From contig JASLQF010000034.1 in assembly GCA_030744625.1 (NCBI GenBank), positions 1 to 64,000 of the forward strand: 64,000 nt of DNA, given 5' to 3'. This stretch comes from Rhodospirillales bacterium. Its GTDB lineage: Bacteria > Pseudomonadota > Alphaproteobacteria > Rhodospirillales > JASLQF01. This document shows positions 1-8,856 of the stretch, piece after piece. The position numbers and the translations under genes were made by a program. How positions within the stretch are numbered: position 1 is the first letter of the stretch; every line of letters begins with the position of its first letter. The notes beneath the pieces were generated by a model, which had not been told where the DNA came from, searched no databases, and was given only the letters and a program-made list of their open reading frames with translations.

Positions 1-79
1 CGCGTGGGGCGCCGTGATGCGGGAGCATCACAAGCGCCGCGCAACGCCGCCGGTGAACTCGGAGAGCCGCCCTTCGGGT

Positions 80-237
80 CGCGTTTCCCGCTTCCTCGGG
101 GGCCGCGGGGGCGCCCCCCGCAGTTGCAATCGGGGGGACACCCCCCGGTGGCCCCCCGGGGCGTCAGGCGCACTTGCCGATGGGTTGGCATCGCCGGCGC
201 GCGCCTTCCTGCCGAGGAAGCGGGAAACGCGATCGTA
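80..237. repeat. dispersed inverted-repeat element, copy 1
   Basis: A perfect 20-nt inverted repeat has arms at 80-99 and 212-231 (arm CGCGTTTCCCGCTTCCTCGG) around a 112-nt very G/C-rich centre. Positions 158-237 align without gaps to 5333-5412, with 63 of 80 bases identical by hand count, so this is a diverged copy of the element at 5279-5442. It lies just upstream of the flavoprotein gene at 282. No transposase is inside. A MITE-like or REP-like element is the simplest reading. Confidence 0.7.
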
Positions 238-281
238 TGGGTATCATTTGTATGATCCAGGGCACTAGAAAGCCTTCGGCC

Positions 282-1706
282 ATGGCAAGCCACTTGAATG
301 TCGACATCTGCGTGATTGGCGCCGGCTCGGGCGGCCTTTCGGTGGCCGCCGGCGCCGCCCAGATGGGGGCGTCCACGGTGCTCGTCGAAAAAGGCAAGAT
401 GGGGGGCGACTGCCTGAACTACGGGTGCGTGCCCTCCAAGGCGCTGCTCGCCGCCGCGCACGCGGCGGAAGGGGCGCGGCGGGCGCACCGTCTCGGCATC
501 GGAAACGGCGAGGCCACCGTCGACGCGACGCGCGTCTATGGCCACGTGCGCGATACCATCTCCGCCATCGCCCCCAACGATTCGGTGGAGCGCTTCGAGG
601 GGCTCGGCGTCAAGGTGATCCAGGGTCAGGCGCGTTTCGCCGGCCGCCGCGTGGTGGAGGCCGACGGCTGCCGGATCACCGCCCGGCGCGTCGTCGTGGC
701 AACCGGCTCGCAGCCTTTCGTGCCCCCCATCCCGGGGCTTGACGCCGTCCCCCACCTTACCAACGAGACCGTATTCGAACTGCAAGCGCTGCCCCGGCAC
801 TTGATCATCGTCGGCGGCGGCCCCATCGGCGTCGAGATGGCGCAGGCGCACCGCCACCTGGGCGCCGAGGTCACGGTCCTGGAAATGGCCACCCTGATGC
901 CGCGGGACGACCCGGAACTGGTCGACGTGCTGCGCACGCGGCTCAAAGCCGACGGCGTCGACATTCGCGAGGGCGTCGAGGTGGTCGGCGTCGGCCAGGA
1001 GGGCGGCGACGTGGTCGCCACGCTCCGTCACGACGGCGGCGAGGCCCGCGTCGAGGGCACCCATATCCTGGTGGCGGCGGGGCGCCGGCCCACCGTCCAG
1101 GGGCTCGATCTGGAGGCCGCCGGAATCGAATTCAGCGCCACCGGAATCGAGGTCGATGCCCGGCTGCGCACCACCAACAAGCGGGTGTTCGCCATCGGCG
1201 ATGTGGCCGGCGGCCATCAGTTCACCCACGCCGCCGGCTACCACGCCGGCATCGTCATCCGCAACGCGCTTTTCCGCCTGCCGGCCAAGGTCGACACCAA
1301 CGCGCTTCCCTGGGTCACCTACACCATGCCGGAACTGGCCCAGGTCGGACTCACCGAAATCCAGGCAAAACGTCAGGCCGGCGACATCCGCCTCCTCAGG
1401 TGGCCGTTCGCGGAAAACGACCGCGCCCGGACCGAGGCCGATACCGACGGGCTGATCAAGGTGGTGACGACGCCGAGGGGACGTATCCTCGGCGCCGGCA
1501 TCGTCGGTCCACGCGCCGGCGAGCTGATCCACACATGGGTCCTCGCCGTGAGCCGCAAGATGAAGATCGGCGCGATCGCCAATATGATCGCGCCCTATCC
1601 AACTCTCGGAGAAGTGAGCAAGCGCGCCGCGGGAAGTTTCTACACGCCGGCGCTGTTCGGCGAGGGCACGAAAAAGATCGTAAGGCTGCTCGCCCGCCTC
1701 GGGTGA
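282..1706 (+). CDS. mercuric reductase-like FAD/NAD(P) disulfide oxidoreductase
   Basis: A 474-residue flavoprotein of the pyridine nucleotide-disulfide oxidoreductase class I family. Residues 9-20 form the FAD-binding GxGxxG region (VIGAGSGGLS), C44 and C49 (CLNYGC) are the redox-active pair, a second dinucleotide fold (VGGGPIGVEMA) binds NAD(P)H, and GDVAGG is the FAD ribityl motif. The C-terminal dimerisation domain carries PYPTLGE in place of the HPTxxE of dihydrolipoamide dehydrogenase, so the catalytic His is missing. There is no C-terminal vicinal Cys pair and no N-terminal HMA domain, so it is not a genuine MerA either. The true substrate is unknown. ATG 282 begins the fold directly; upstream in-frame starts would run into the repeat element. 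It is followed by a kinase gene on the same strand. Confidence 0.85.
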   Translation: MASHLNVDICVIGAGSGGLSVAAGAAQMGASTVLVEKGKMGGDCLNYGCVPSKALLAAAHAAEGARRAHRLGIGNGEATVDATRVYGHVRDTISAIAPNDSVERFEGLGVKVIQGQARFAGRRVVEADGCRITARRVVVATGSQPFVPPIPGLDAVPHLTNETVFELQALPRHLIIVGGGPIGVEMAQAHRHLGAEVTVLEMATLMPRDDPELVDVLRTRLKADGVDIREGVEVVGVGQEGGDVVATLRHDGGEARVEGTHILVAAGRRPTVQGLDLEAAGIEFSATGIEVDARLRTTNKRVFAIGDVAGGHQFTHAAGYHAGIVIRNALFRLPAKVDTNALPWVTYTMPELAQVGLTEIQAKRQAGDIRLLRWPFAENDRARTEADTDGLIKVVTTPRGRILGAGIVGPRAGELIHTWVLAVSRKMKIGAIANMIAPYPTLGEVSKRAAGSFYTPALFGEGTKKIVRLLARLG

Positions 1707-1761
1707 GCGGGCCCGCGGCCAGCCGGCCGACCGTGCGCACCTGTGGTATAGTCGAACGACC

Positions 1762-3177
1762 ATGTCGGAATCGAGCCCATACCGCCCCTCCCTGGCGACC
1801 AGCCTGTCGGCCCGCCTTCTTGTGCTGACGGTCGCCTTCGTCATGCTCGCCGAACTCCTGATCTACACGCCATCGATCGCCCGCTTCCGCAAGGCGTACC
1901 TGGAAGAGCACATCGCCAAGGCGCAGCTGGCGGCTCTTGCCGTGGAGGCGGCCCCGGAAATGACGGTGGACGCCGATCTCGAGAGGCGGCTCCTGTCCCA
2001 GGCCGGGGCCTACGGCATCATCCTGCGCGAGCCCGACCGCAAGGTACTGATGCTCAGCGGCGACATGCCGCCCGACGTGGACGTCGTCATTGATCTGGGC
2101 AAGGGAAGCTTCCTGACTTGGATCCGCGACGCCTTCCTGGCGCTCGCCCAAGACGAAAACCGGGTCATGCGGGTGATGGGCGTCTCGCCGTCGGACGAGG
2201 CGGTGATGATCGAAACGCTGATGGACGAGACCCCCATGCGCCAGGCCATGTACGGCTATTCCCAGCGCATCCTGCAGCTCTCCATCGTAATCTCTCTGAT
2301 CACCGCCGGGCTCGTCTATCTCAGCCTGCAATTGCTGATGGTGCGGCCCATGGGGCGTATCACCCAGAGCATGGTGTCATTCCGCGCCAACCCCGAGGAC
2401 GCCTCGGCGAGCCTCCCCCTCAGCGAACGCCAGGATGAAATCGGCGTGGCGCAACGCGAACTGGCGGTCATGCAGAATGACCTGCGGCTGGCCTTGCGCC
2501 AGAAGACACGGCTCGCCACCCTCGGCGCCGCGGTGGCCAAGATCAACCACGACCTGCGCAACAGTTTGGCGACGGCGGTTCTGGTCTCGGACCGGCTCGC
2601 CGATATCGACGACCCCGAGGTAAAGCGCGTGACACCACGCCTCTACAACGCCATCGACCGCGCCATCAACCTGTGCAGCCAAACCCTGATCTACGCCCAG
2701 GAGCCGAGGACCCGGCTCAACCCTACCCATTTTTACCTGCACGAACTTGTCGCCGAGGTGAGCTCGGCCATGCGCGAGGCCGAGACCGGCGACGGCGAAC
2801 TGACGTGGGAAATCGATGTTGCCGGCACACTCGATCTCGAGGCCGACCGGGAGCAACTCTACCGCTTGCTCATCAATCTGGCCCAGAATGCCCGCGAGGC
2901 CGGGGCGACCCGCCTAAGGTTGAGCGCCAGCGGGCAAGGAAGGCACGTACACGTCGAGATGGCCGACAACGGACCGGGCCTGCCGGACAAGGCCCGGGAG
3001 AACCTTTTCAAGCCCTTTGCCGGCTCGGCGCGGGACGGCGGCACGGGGCTCGGACTGGTCATCGCCGACGACATCATGAGGGCGCATGGCGGCGCCCTAT
3101 CCCTCGTCGAAACCAGCGATAAGGGCACGACGTTCCGCTTCGAACTGCCAGCCGGCCATGGGGTCTTATCGTCTTAG
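1762..3177 (+). CDS. membrane sensor histidine kinase
   Basis: A 471-residue sensor kinase. A first membrane segment (about residues 17-37) and a second (about 168-190) bracket a periplasmic sensor of about 130 residues with no recognised fold. A HAMP-like linker follows, then a phosphoacceptor region with His263 (INHDLRNSLA) and a HATPase domain: N box NLAQNAREAG, G1 DNGPGLP, G2 GTGLGLVIAD. It should autophosphorylate and pass phosphate to a response regulator, but no regulator gene is adjacent, so it is an orphan here. A small hairpin (3171-3195, 7-bp GTCTTAG/CTAAGAC stem) overlaps the stop codon and may act in termination. The ligand is unknown. Confidence 0.88.
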   Translation: MSESSPYRPSLATSLSARLLVLTVAFVMLAELLIYTPSIARFRKAYLEEHIAKAQLAALAVEAAPEMTVDADLERRLLSQAGAYGIILREPDRKVLMLSGDMPPDVDVVIDLGKGSFLTWIRDAFLALAQDENRVMRVMGVSPSDEAVMIETLMDETPMRQAMYGYSQRILQLSIVISLITAGLVYLSLQLLMVRPMGRITQSMVSFRANPEDASASLPLSERQDEIGVAQRELAVMQNDLRLALRQKTRLATLGAAVAKINHDLRNSLATAVLVSDRLADIDDPEVKRVTPRLYNAIDRAINLCSQTLIYAQEPRTRLNPTHFYLHELVAEVSSAMREAETGDGELTWEIDVAGTLDLEADREQLYRLLINLAQNAREAGATRLRLSASGQGRHVHVEMADNGPGLPDKARENLFKPFAGSARDGGTGLGLVIADDIMRAHGGALSLVETSDKGTTFRFELPAGHGVLSS

Positions 3178-3246
3178 ACCGAAACGACCTAAGACGTGAA
3201 TAAGCCCCTGAATAAAGAAAATAGAGGGCGATAAGCCGCGGAATAG

Positions 3247-4023
3247 ATGGCCGAAACCTGGGACCCCTCGCAGTACCTGAAGTTCGCCGCGCCCCGCCTG
3301 CGGCCTGCCCTCGACCTGCTTTCCCGGGTCGATTCCGAGGCGCCGGCCGCCGTCTACGACCTGGGCTGCGGCGCCGGCGCGGCAACCCGGCTGCTGGCGG
3401 CGCGCTGGCCGGCGGCCGCCGTCACCGGGGTCGATTCATCACCGGCAATGCTGTCCAGGGCGCGCCGGGAAGAAGGAGGGGCGGCGATCACCTGGGTCGA
3501 GTCCGATCTCGCCGGGTGGGCCCCCTCCGACGCCGCCGACGTTCTCTTCTCCAACGCCGCGCTGCATTGGCTGGAAGACCACGATCAACTGTTTCCACGC
3601 CTCGTCGGGTGCCTGCGCGCGGGCGGCGTGCTGGCCGTGCAGATGCCGCGCAACCACGAGGCGCCGTCGCACGCCTGCATGGCCGAGGCGGCGCGCGCCG
3701 GCCCCTGGCGGGCACGGCTCGAACCCGTGCTGCGCCCGTCCCCGGTGGAAGCCCCGGACGCCTATCACGAAATCCTGGCGCCGCTGGCCGCCGCCGTCGA
3801 TATCTGGGAGACGGAATACACCCACGTGCTGGACGGCGATAACCCGGTGTTGGAATGGACCAAAGGCACGGCGCTCAGGCCTCTCCTGGAGGCCCTCGAA
3901 GTCGGGGAACGGGAGCGCTTCCTCGCCGAGTACGCAGCGCGCCTCTCCGACGCCTACCCAAGGCGCCCCGATGGTACGACCCTCTTTCCCTTCCGCCGGT
4001 TGTTCATCGTCGCGCGCAGGTGA
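3247..4023 (+). CDS. tam: trans-aconitate 2-methyltransferase family protein
   Basis: A 258-residue class I SAM-dependent methyltransferase close in length to E. coli Tam (about 250). The N-terminal WDPSQYLKF is characteristic of the family; motif I is DLGCGAGAATRLL, followed by the acidic GVDSS and a later FSNAALHWL segment typical of Tam. Tam methylates trans-aconitate, a by-product that inhibits aconitase, in the cytoplasm. It is convergent with the rRNA methyltransferase at 4057, with only 33 nt between them. Family membership is firm; the exact substrate is by analogy. Confidence 0.8.
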   Translation: MAETWDPSQYLKFAAPRLRPALDLLSRVDSEAPAAVYDLGCGAGAATRLLAARWPAAAVTGVDSSPAMLSRARREEGGAAITWVESDLAGWAPSDAADVLFSNAALHWLEDHDQLFPRLVGCLRAGGVLAVQMPRNHEAPSHACMAEAARAGPWRARLEPVLRPSPVEAPDAYHEILAPLAAAVDIWETEYTHVLDGDNPVLEWTKGTALRPLLEALEVGERERFLAEYAARLSDAYPRRPDGTTLFPFRRLFIVARR

Positions 4024-4056
4024 GCCCCTTCGATTCCATGGGCACGTCGGCGGCGC

Positions 4057-5256
4057 TCAGTCGAGTTGCAGGACCAGCGTCTTCAGGTACGCCGACTCCG
4101 GCAGGAAGGGGTGCACCGGATGGTCGGCACCGGCGCCGGCGCTACGAATGATGCGCCCGGCGCGCCCGGCGCGGGCCATGCCGCGCCCCACTTCTTGGGC
4201 GAAGGCGCCGGCCTTCACGTTGTGGGAGCACGAGGCCAGGAACAGGAAACCGCCGGGCTCGACCAGGCGGGCGGCGAGACGGGCCAGCTTGCGGTAGCCC
4301 TTGAGCCCCGATTTGAGCTCGCCGCGCGACTTGACGAAGGCGGGCGGGTCGGCGGCCACCACGGCGAAGCGCTCCCCCGCCTGGCCGAGCGCTTCCATCA
4401 CCTCGAAGGCATCGCCACGCTCGAAGGTACTGCGCCCATCGACGCCATTCTCCACGGCCGCCCGGTGCGCCAGCTCGATCGCCGCCTGCGAGCGGTCGAA
4501 GGCGAGGACCTCGGACGCCCCGGCCACCGCCCCGGCGATGGCGAAGCCGCCGCTGTGGCAGTAGACGTCAACCATCCGCGCGCCACCGGCCAGCGTCGCC
4601 ACGAAGGCGCGGTTGTCGCGTTGGTCGAAGAACCACCCCGTCTTCTGCCCGCCCATCAAGTCGGCAATAAATTTCAAACTCCCCTCGCGCACCTCGACGG
4701 CGCCGTCGAGATCGCCGCTGGCCAGACGGACATAAGCGTCCAGCCCCTCGGCGCGGCGCGCCGGCGCGTCGTTCCTGAGCACGACGGCCTCTGGCCCCAG
4801 GACGTCGCCGGCGGCGGCCAGCACTTCTGGCAGCAGCCTCTCCATGCCCGCCGTCGTCGCCTGCACGACCAAGGTGCCGCCGAAGCGGTCGGCGACCAGG
4901 CCGGGCAGGCCATCGGCCTCGGCATGGACCAGGCGATAGTACGGTTGATCGAAAAGGCGCTCGCGCAGAGCCAGGGCACGGCGCATGCGCGCCCCCGCGA
5001 AGGCGGCATCGAGGACGGCGCCGGCCTCCGTCGAGAACAGGCGAAAGGCGATCAGGGCATGGGGGTTGAAGGTGCCGACACCGAGCGCCTTGCCATCGAC
5101 GCGGTTGAGGACGACCGGGGTGCCGGGCGCCAGGGCGAGCGCCTCTGCGTTCATGCGGATCTCGTTGGAATAGACCCACGGGTGCCCGGAACGCAGCCGC
5201 CGGTCGCGGCCGGGCAACATGAAAACGCTCGGATAGACAGATCGCCCGTCGCTCAT
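4057..5256 (-). CDS. rlmI: class I rRNA large-subunit methyltransferase (RlmI-like)
   Basis: A 399-residue protein with an N-terminal PUA-like RNA-binding domain (RSGHPWVYSNEI) and a C-terminal Rossmann methyltransferase (VDVYCHSGGFAIAG, AADPPAFVKS, FLASCSHNV). The Cys in the last motif fits cytosine-C5 methylation as in E. coli RlmI, which modifies C1962 of 23S rRNA. The start ATG has a clear ribosome-binding site, GGAGGGGC, eight bases or so upstream. An inverted-repeat element lies just upstream of its promoter region. RlmI versus a close paralogue cannot be decided by eye. Confidence 0.85.
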   Translation of the reverse strand: MSDGRSVYPSVFMLPGRDRRLRSGHPWVYSNEIRMNAEALALAPGTPVVLNRVDGKALGVGTFNPHALIAFRLFSTEAGAVLDAAFAGARMRRALALRERLFDQPYYRLVHAEADGLPGLVADRFGGTLVVQATTAGMERLLPEVLAAAGDVLGPEAVVLRNDAPARRAEGLDAYVRLASGDLDGAVEVREGSLKFIADLMGGQKTGWFFDQRDNRAFVATLAGGARMVDVYCHSGGFAIAGAVAGASEVLAFDRSQAAIELAHRAAVENGVDGRSTFERGDAFEVMEALGQAGERFAVVAADPPAFVKSRGELKSGLKGYRKLARLAARLVEPGGFLFLASCSHNVKAGAFAQEVGRGMARAGRAGRIIRSAGAGADHPVHPFLPESAYLKTLVLQLD

Positions 5257-5278
5257 CGTGCTGCCCCTCCGCGAGCGT

Positions 5279-5442
5279 TAGTGGCCTGTGTCAGCCAAAT
5301 TGCACCCCTACGATCTCTTTTCCCGTCCCCTCGGGGCGTCGGGCACGCTTGACGATGTACCCGCATCGCCGACGCGACCCCTCCTACCGAGGAAACGGGA
5401 AAAGAGATCGTAGGGGTGCAATTTGGCTGACACGGGCCACTA
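5279..5442. repeat. dispersed inverted-repeat element, copy 2 (MITE-like)
   Basis: Two arms of 56 nt (5279-5334 and 5387-5442) are inverted copies with only about four mismatches, around a 52-nt centre. The outer ends read TAGTGGCC..GTGTCAGCC and their complement. Positions 5333-5412 match copy 1 (158-237) at 63 of 80 bases. The right end supplies the TAG stop codon of the gamma-glutamyltransferase gene. RNA from either strand would form a long hairpin that could stop transcription between rlmI and ggt. No ORF or transposase lies inside, as expected for a non-autonomous element. Confidence 0.85.
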
Positions 5443-7374
5443 GTCGCCAAGGGCGACGCCCTCGCGGCGCTGATCGGCGCCTCCCGTGATGGTCCCCCGC
5501 GAGACGGCGATGCCGTGCAGACCGCTGTTCATGTCGCGCTCCTCGACGGCGTGGCCCAGGGCTTCCAGGTCGGCGGCGATGGCCAGGATCGGCGTCCCCT
5601 TTTCGAGCTCCGTCGCGCCGTTGCGGTTGACGAAATTGGGAAGGTCGATGGCCGCCTGGATGTCGAGCTTCCAATCGAGAACACCGACCAGGGCCTTGAC
5701 CACGTAACCGATGATGCGCGAGCCGCCCGGCGAGCCGATGACCAGCACCACGCGCCCGCTGGCGTCGAACACCAGAACGGGCGCCATGGAGCTGCGCGGG
5801 CGCTTGCCCGACTCGACCCGATTGGCGATCGGTGCGGCGTCCCGGTTGGGCAGGAACGAAAAGTCGGTAAGCTGATTGTTGAGCAGGAAGCCATTGACCA
5901 TGAGCCGCGCGCCGAACGCGTTCTCGATGCTCGACGTCATGGCCACCGCGTTACCGTCGGCGTCGAGGACGCTCAGGTGCGTGGTCGAGACGCCGTGCTC
6001 GGCGGTGCCCGGCGCCAGCCGCAGGCGCGCACCCACCCCGGGCATCCCCGGCTGCGCCCCCTCCATGCCGCGAAACTCGGAAATGCCACGGGCGCGGAGC
6101 TCCAGATAGCCGGGATCCAGCATCCCCGCCGTCGGCACCGGGACGAAATCGGGATCGGCGATGTAGGTGTCGCGGTCGGCGAAGGCCAGACGGCTGGCCT
6201 CGGCAATCAGGTGGACGGCGTTGGGCGACCCCGCCTCCAAGGCACCCAGGTCGAAGCCTTGCAGCAGGCCGAGTATCTGCAAGGTGGTGATGCCCCCCGA
6301 CGACGGCGGCGGCATCCCGCACACCAACCACTCCCGGTAGGGCAAACACACGGCATCGAGCTTCTTGGCCTCGTAGATGGCCAGGTCGGCGGCGGTCATG
6401 ACGCCGGGGTTGCCGGCGACGCCCCCGACGCTGTCGACGATGGCCTCGGCGAAGGGGCCCGAGTAGAAGGCGTCGGCGCCGAATTCGGCGATCATGCGGA
6501 AAGTGCGGGCGAGTGGGCGGTTGACCAGCCTGGCGCCAACCGGCTTGGCGCTTCCGTCGGGTTCGTAGAAGTAGTCGGCCGGTGCCGCGAACCTCTTGAG
6601 GTACTTGTCTCCGGCCAACAGCTTATGCAGGCGGGGCGATATCTCGAAGCCCTCCTCGGCAAGAGAGATGGCCGGCTCGAAAAGACGTTTCCAGGGCAGG
6701 CGGCCATGCTCGCGGTGGGCCAGCTCGAGCATGCGCAAGAGACCGGGGACACCCACCGAAAGTCCGCCGACCGCCGCGTCGAAGAAGTCGCGCGGCTTGC
6801 CGCTGCCATCGAGGAACATGTAGGGGTGGGCCGCGCCGGGCGCCGTCTCGCGGCCGTCGTAGGCGGCGATCTCGCCGCTCGCCGCCGCGTAGTGCAGCAT
6901 GAAGCCGCCGCCGCCTATGCCCGACGATTGGGGCTCGACCAGGTTGAGCACCATCTGGGCGGCGATAGCGGCGTCCACGGCGCTGCCGCCGGCGCGCAGG
7001 ATGTCGCGCCCGGCCTCGGCGGCCAGGGGATTGGCGGCGGCGATCATGTGTCGCGCCCCGCGCGCCGGTTCCTTGGTCTCGCGGGCGGGGCGGGTCTCGC
7101 GGACGGTGGGGGCCTCGCGGGCGGTGGCCGGACCCGACAAGGCACGCGCCGCGGGGTCGGGGCGGGGCGCAGCCGCCGAAGCCGCCGGCGGCGTCTTCGC
7201 GGCGGGCGCCGAGATGGTTGCCGAATCCGTTGCCGATTCCGTTGCTGATTCAGGCACCGGCGCGCAGGCCGAGACCGCCAACAAAACAACACTCGCGGCC
7301 ACGGCGAAACACAACGGCACGCCGCGGCGCCGATCGCCCCCTCGCTTGGATGCGCTCCCCCCTCGATCGGACAC
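5440..7374 (-). CDS. ggt: gamma-glutamyltransferase, lipoprotein form
   Basis: A 644-residue precursor. The first residues form a lipoprotein signal with lipobox VSAC (Cys37), followed by an Ala/Pro/Thr-rich linker and the GGT catalytic domain. The self-processing site and nucleophile is the first Thr of TTHLSV, preceded by EHGVS; SGIGGGGFML near the start of the domain and SSMAPVL are family motifs. GGT cleaves gamma-glutamyl bonds of glutathione and related compounds in the periplasm. The start is GTG 7374 with AAGGAGA at 7380-7386, five bases away; a longer reading frame upstream (to 7656) has no support. The stop codon lies in the repeat at 5279-5442. Confidence 0.9.
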   Translation of the reverse strand: MSDRGGSASKRGGDRRRGVPLCFAVAASVVLLAVSACAPVPESATESATDSATISAPAAKTPPAASAAAPRPDPAARALSGPATAREAPTVRETRPARETKEPARGARHMIAAANPLAAEAGRDILRAGGSAVDAAIAAQMVLNLVEPQSSGIGGGGFMLHYAAASGEIAAYDGRETAPGAAHPYMFLDGSGKPRDFFDAAVGGLSVGVPGLLRMLELAHREHGRLPWKRLFEPAISLAEEGFEISPRLHKLLAGDKYLKRFAAPADYFYEPDGSAKPVGARLVNRPLARTFRMIAEFGADAFYSGPFAEAIVDSVGGVAGNPGVMTAADLAIYEAKKLDAVCLPYREWLVCGMPPPSSGGITTLQILGLLQGFDLGALEAGSPNAVHLIAEASRLAFADRDTYIADPDFVPVPTAGMLDPGYLELRARGISEFRGMEGAQPGMPGVGARLRLAPGTAEHGVSTTHLSVLDADGNAVAMTSSIENAFGARLMVNGFLLNNQLTDFSFLPNRDAAPIANRVESGKRPRSSMAPVLVFDASGRVVLVIGSPGGSRIIGYVVKALVGVLDWKLDIQAAIDLPNFVNRNGATELEKGTPILAIAADLEALGHAVEERDMNSGLHGIAVSRGTITGGADQRREGVALGD

Positions 7375-7525
7375 GCAAGTCTCCTTGGCCTCCATTGGCG
7401 CCATCCTATCCCGCCGCCGAGCGGATGTGGACCGCTTATCGCGGCCCCGCGCCGGCCACGGGACTTGGAGCATGGACGCCAATTTTGGTACGATTATGGC
7501 GCCCGGGGGAGAAGGGGGGAACAAG

Positions 7526-7672
7526 GTGGACATCACGGCGCTCGCCGAGACCCTCAGGTCGAACTGGCTGATTGTCGCCCTGGTGCTGTTCGCCGGCGTC
7601 GTTTTTTGGGGCTTTTGGCCACGGCGCAAGCGGCGTCTCGAAGAGAGTTCCCGCAACCCTCCGAATGACTAA
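7526..7672 (+). CDS. small CcoQ-like single-span membrane protein
   Basis: A 48-residue protein with one membrane helix (about residues 13-31) followed by WPRRKRRLEESSRNPPND. The tail resembles the WAxRPxxKxxxxxxARxPxxD ending of cbb3-oxidase subunit CcoQ, and the length is typical (about 50). No ccoN, ccoO or ccoP gene is nearby, so it would be an orphan. The start GTG 7526 is preceded by GAAGGGGGGA; ATG 7496 in the same frame is an alternative. It is divergent from ggt, and its TAA overlaps the dcd stop by 4 nt. The CcoQ link is inference from a short sequence. Confidence 0.55.
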   Translation: MDITALAETLRSNWLIVALVLFAGVVFWGFWPRRKRRLEESSRNPPND

Positions 7673-8856
7673 GCGGCCGCTGTCTTGAACTGCTTGGCGA
7701 GCGCCAGGCCCTGACGCTGGTAGTTGGAGCCGATGTCCCTGCCGTACACCTTGTCGGGGATGTCGGTCAGGCGCTCGTAAATCAGGCGGCCGACAACCTG
7801 GCCGTGTTCGAGCATGAAGGGCACCTCGTGGGACCTGATCTCGAGCACGGCACGGGCGCCGGCGCCGCCACTCTCGGCGAACCCGAATCCGGGATCGAAG
7901 AACCCGGCGTAGTGCACCCGGAATTCGCCGTAGAGGGTATCGTAGGCGACCATCTCGGCGGCGTGGTCGGGCGGCACGGTGATGGCCTCGCGCGAGGCAA
8001 GGATGTAGAAGTCGCCCGGGTTGAGGGTGAGGCCGCTGTCCTTCTCGGCGGGGATGGGATCCCAATAATCGCGCGGGTCGTAGTGATTCACCCTGACGAT
8101 GTCGATGAGATCGGTATGGCGCTTCGCCCGGTAGCCGATGATGGCGGTGCCGCCGGTGCTGGCCGCGCCACTGCCGCCCCGTAGGTCCACGGTAACGGCG
8201 ATGCCTTTGGAGATGTTCTCCCCACCGGCGTCCGATTGCACCAGGCCGATCTCCTCGTGGAGCTTACGCAAGGCCGTATCGGTTGCCGGCGGGCTGCCGC
8301 GGCGAATCCTGAGTTGGTTCAAGCTGTCGCCCTCGCGGACCACGATGCTGAAGGCGCGGGGCGATATCTCGACGTACAACGGGCCCTTGTAGGCGGGACG
8401 GACCCGCTCGAACTCGGTCGCTTCGTCGGTGATCAGGCGCGTGAAGACGTCGAGCCGCCCGCTCGAGCTCTTGGGGTTGGCCATGCCCGATACCCGCTTG
8501 CCGAGCTTCAAAGACTCCATGACGGGCACGATGTAGACGCACCCCTTCTCGAGCACGGCACCCGGGCCGAGGTCGATCTCGTGCATGGTGAGGGCATCGA
8601 TCTTTTCGCGTACCGAGACCCCGGGCCCGGGCAGGAAGCTGGCGCGCACCCGATAGGCCGGCGACGCCAGCCTGAGATCGATGCTCGCCGGCTGGATCTG
8701 GCCCTCCGAGATGGGCTCCATGGAAAGGATGTGACGTTCGCGGATAAGGGCGCGGATATCCTGGGCCGGCACGATGCCGGTGGCGTACAGGGGCGCCTCG
8801 GTCCGCTCGGTGGCGTCCGGAAATAAGGCCTCCGCCGGTTCCGCCGGTTCGGGCAT
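7669..8856 (-). CDS. dcd: 2'-deoxycytidine 5'-triphosphate deaminase, two-domain form
   Basis: A 395-residue protein made of two dUTPase/Dcd-like beta folds in tandem, about twice the size of E. coli Dcd (193), as is usual in many alphaproteobacteria. The first half holds PKSSSGRLDVFTRL, the nucleotide-binding signature; the second holds LNPGDFYILASRE, HYAGFFDPGFGF and HGQVVGRLIYERL. It converts dCTP to dUTP for thymidylate synthesis. ATG 8856 follows AGAGG at a rather long distance; a frame extending to 9009 exists but that stretch is low complexity. It converges with the small gene at 7526. Confidence 0.85.
   Translation of the reverse strand: MPEPAEPAEALFPDATERTEAPLYATGIVPAQDIRALIRERHILSMEPISEGQIQPASIDLRLASPAYRVRASFLPGPGVSVREKIDALTMHEIDLGPGAVLEKGCVYIVPVMESLKLGKRVSGMANPKSSSGRLDVFTRLITDEATEFERVRPAYKGPLYVEISPRAFSIVVREGDSLNQLRIRRGSPPATDTALRKLHEEIGLVQSDAGGENISKGIAVTVDLRGGSGAASTGGTAIIGYRAKRHTDLIDIVRVNHYDPRDYWDPIPAEKDSGLTLNPGDFYILASREAITVPPDHAAEMVAYDTLYGEFRVHYAGFFDPGFGFAESGGAGARAVLEIRSHEVPFMLEHGQVVGRLIYERLTDIPDKVYGRDIGSNYQRQGLALAKQFKTAAA

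Noticed and set aside
4066-5352. A 428-codon plus-strand frame
   Set aside because: Exactly opposite rlmI, with no motif of its own.
5515-7248. A 577-codon plus-strand frame
   Set aside because: Opposite the ggt gene, which has a lipobox, catalytic Thr and ribosome-binding site.
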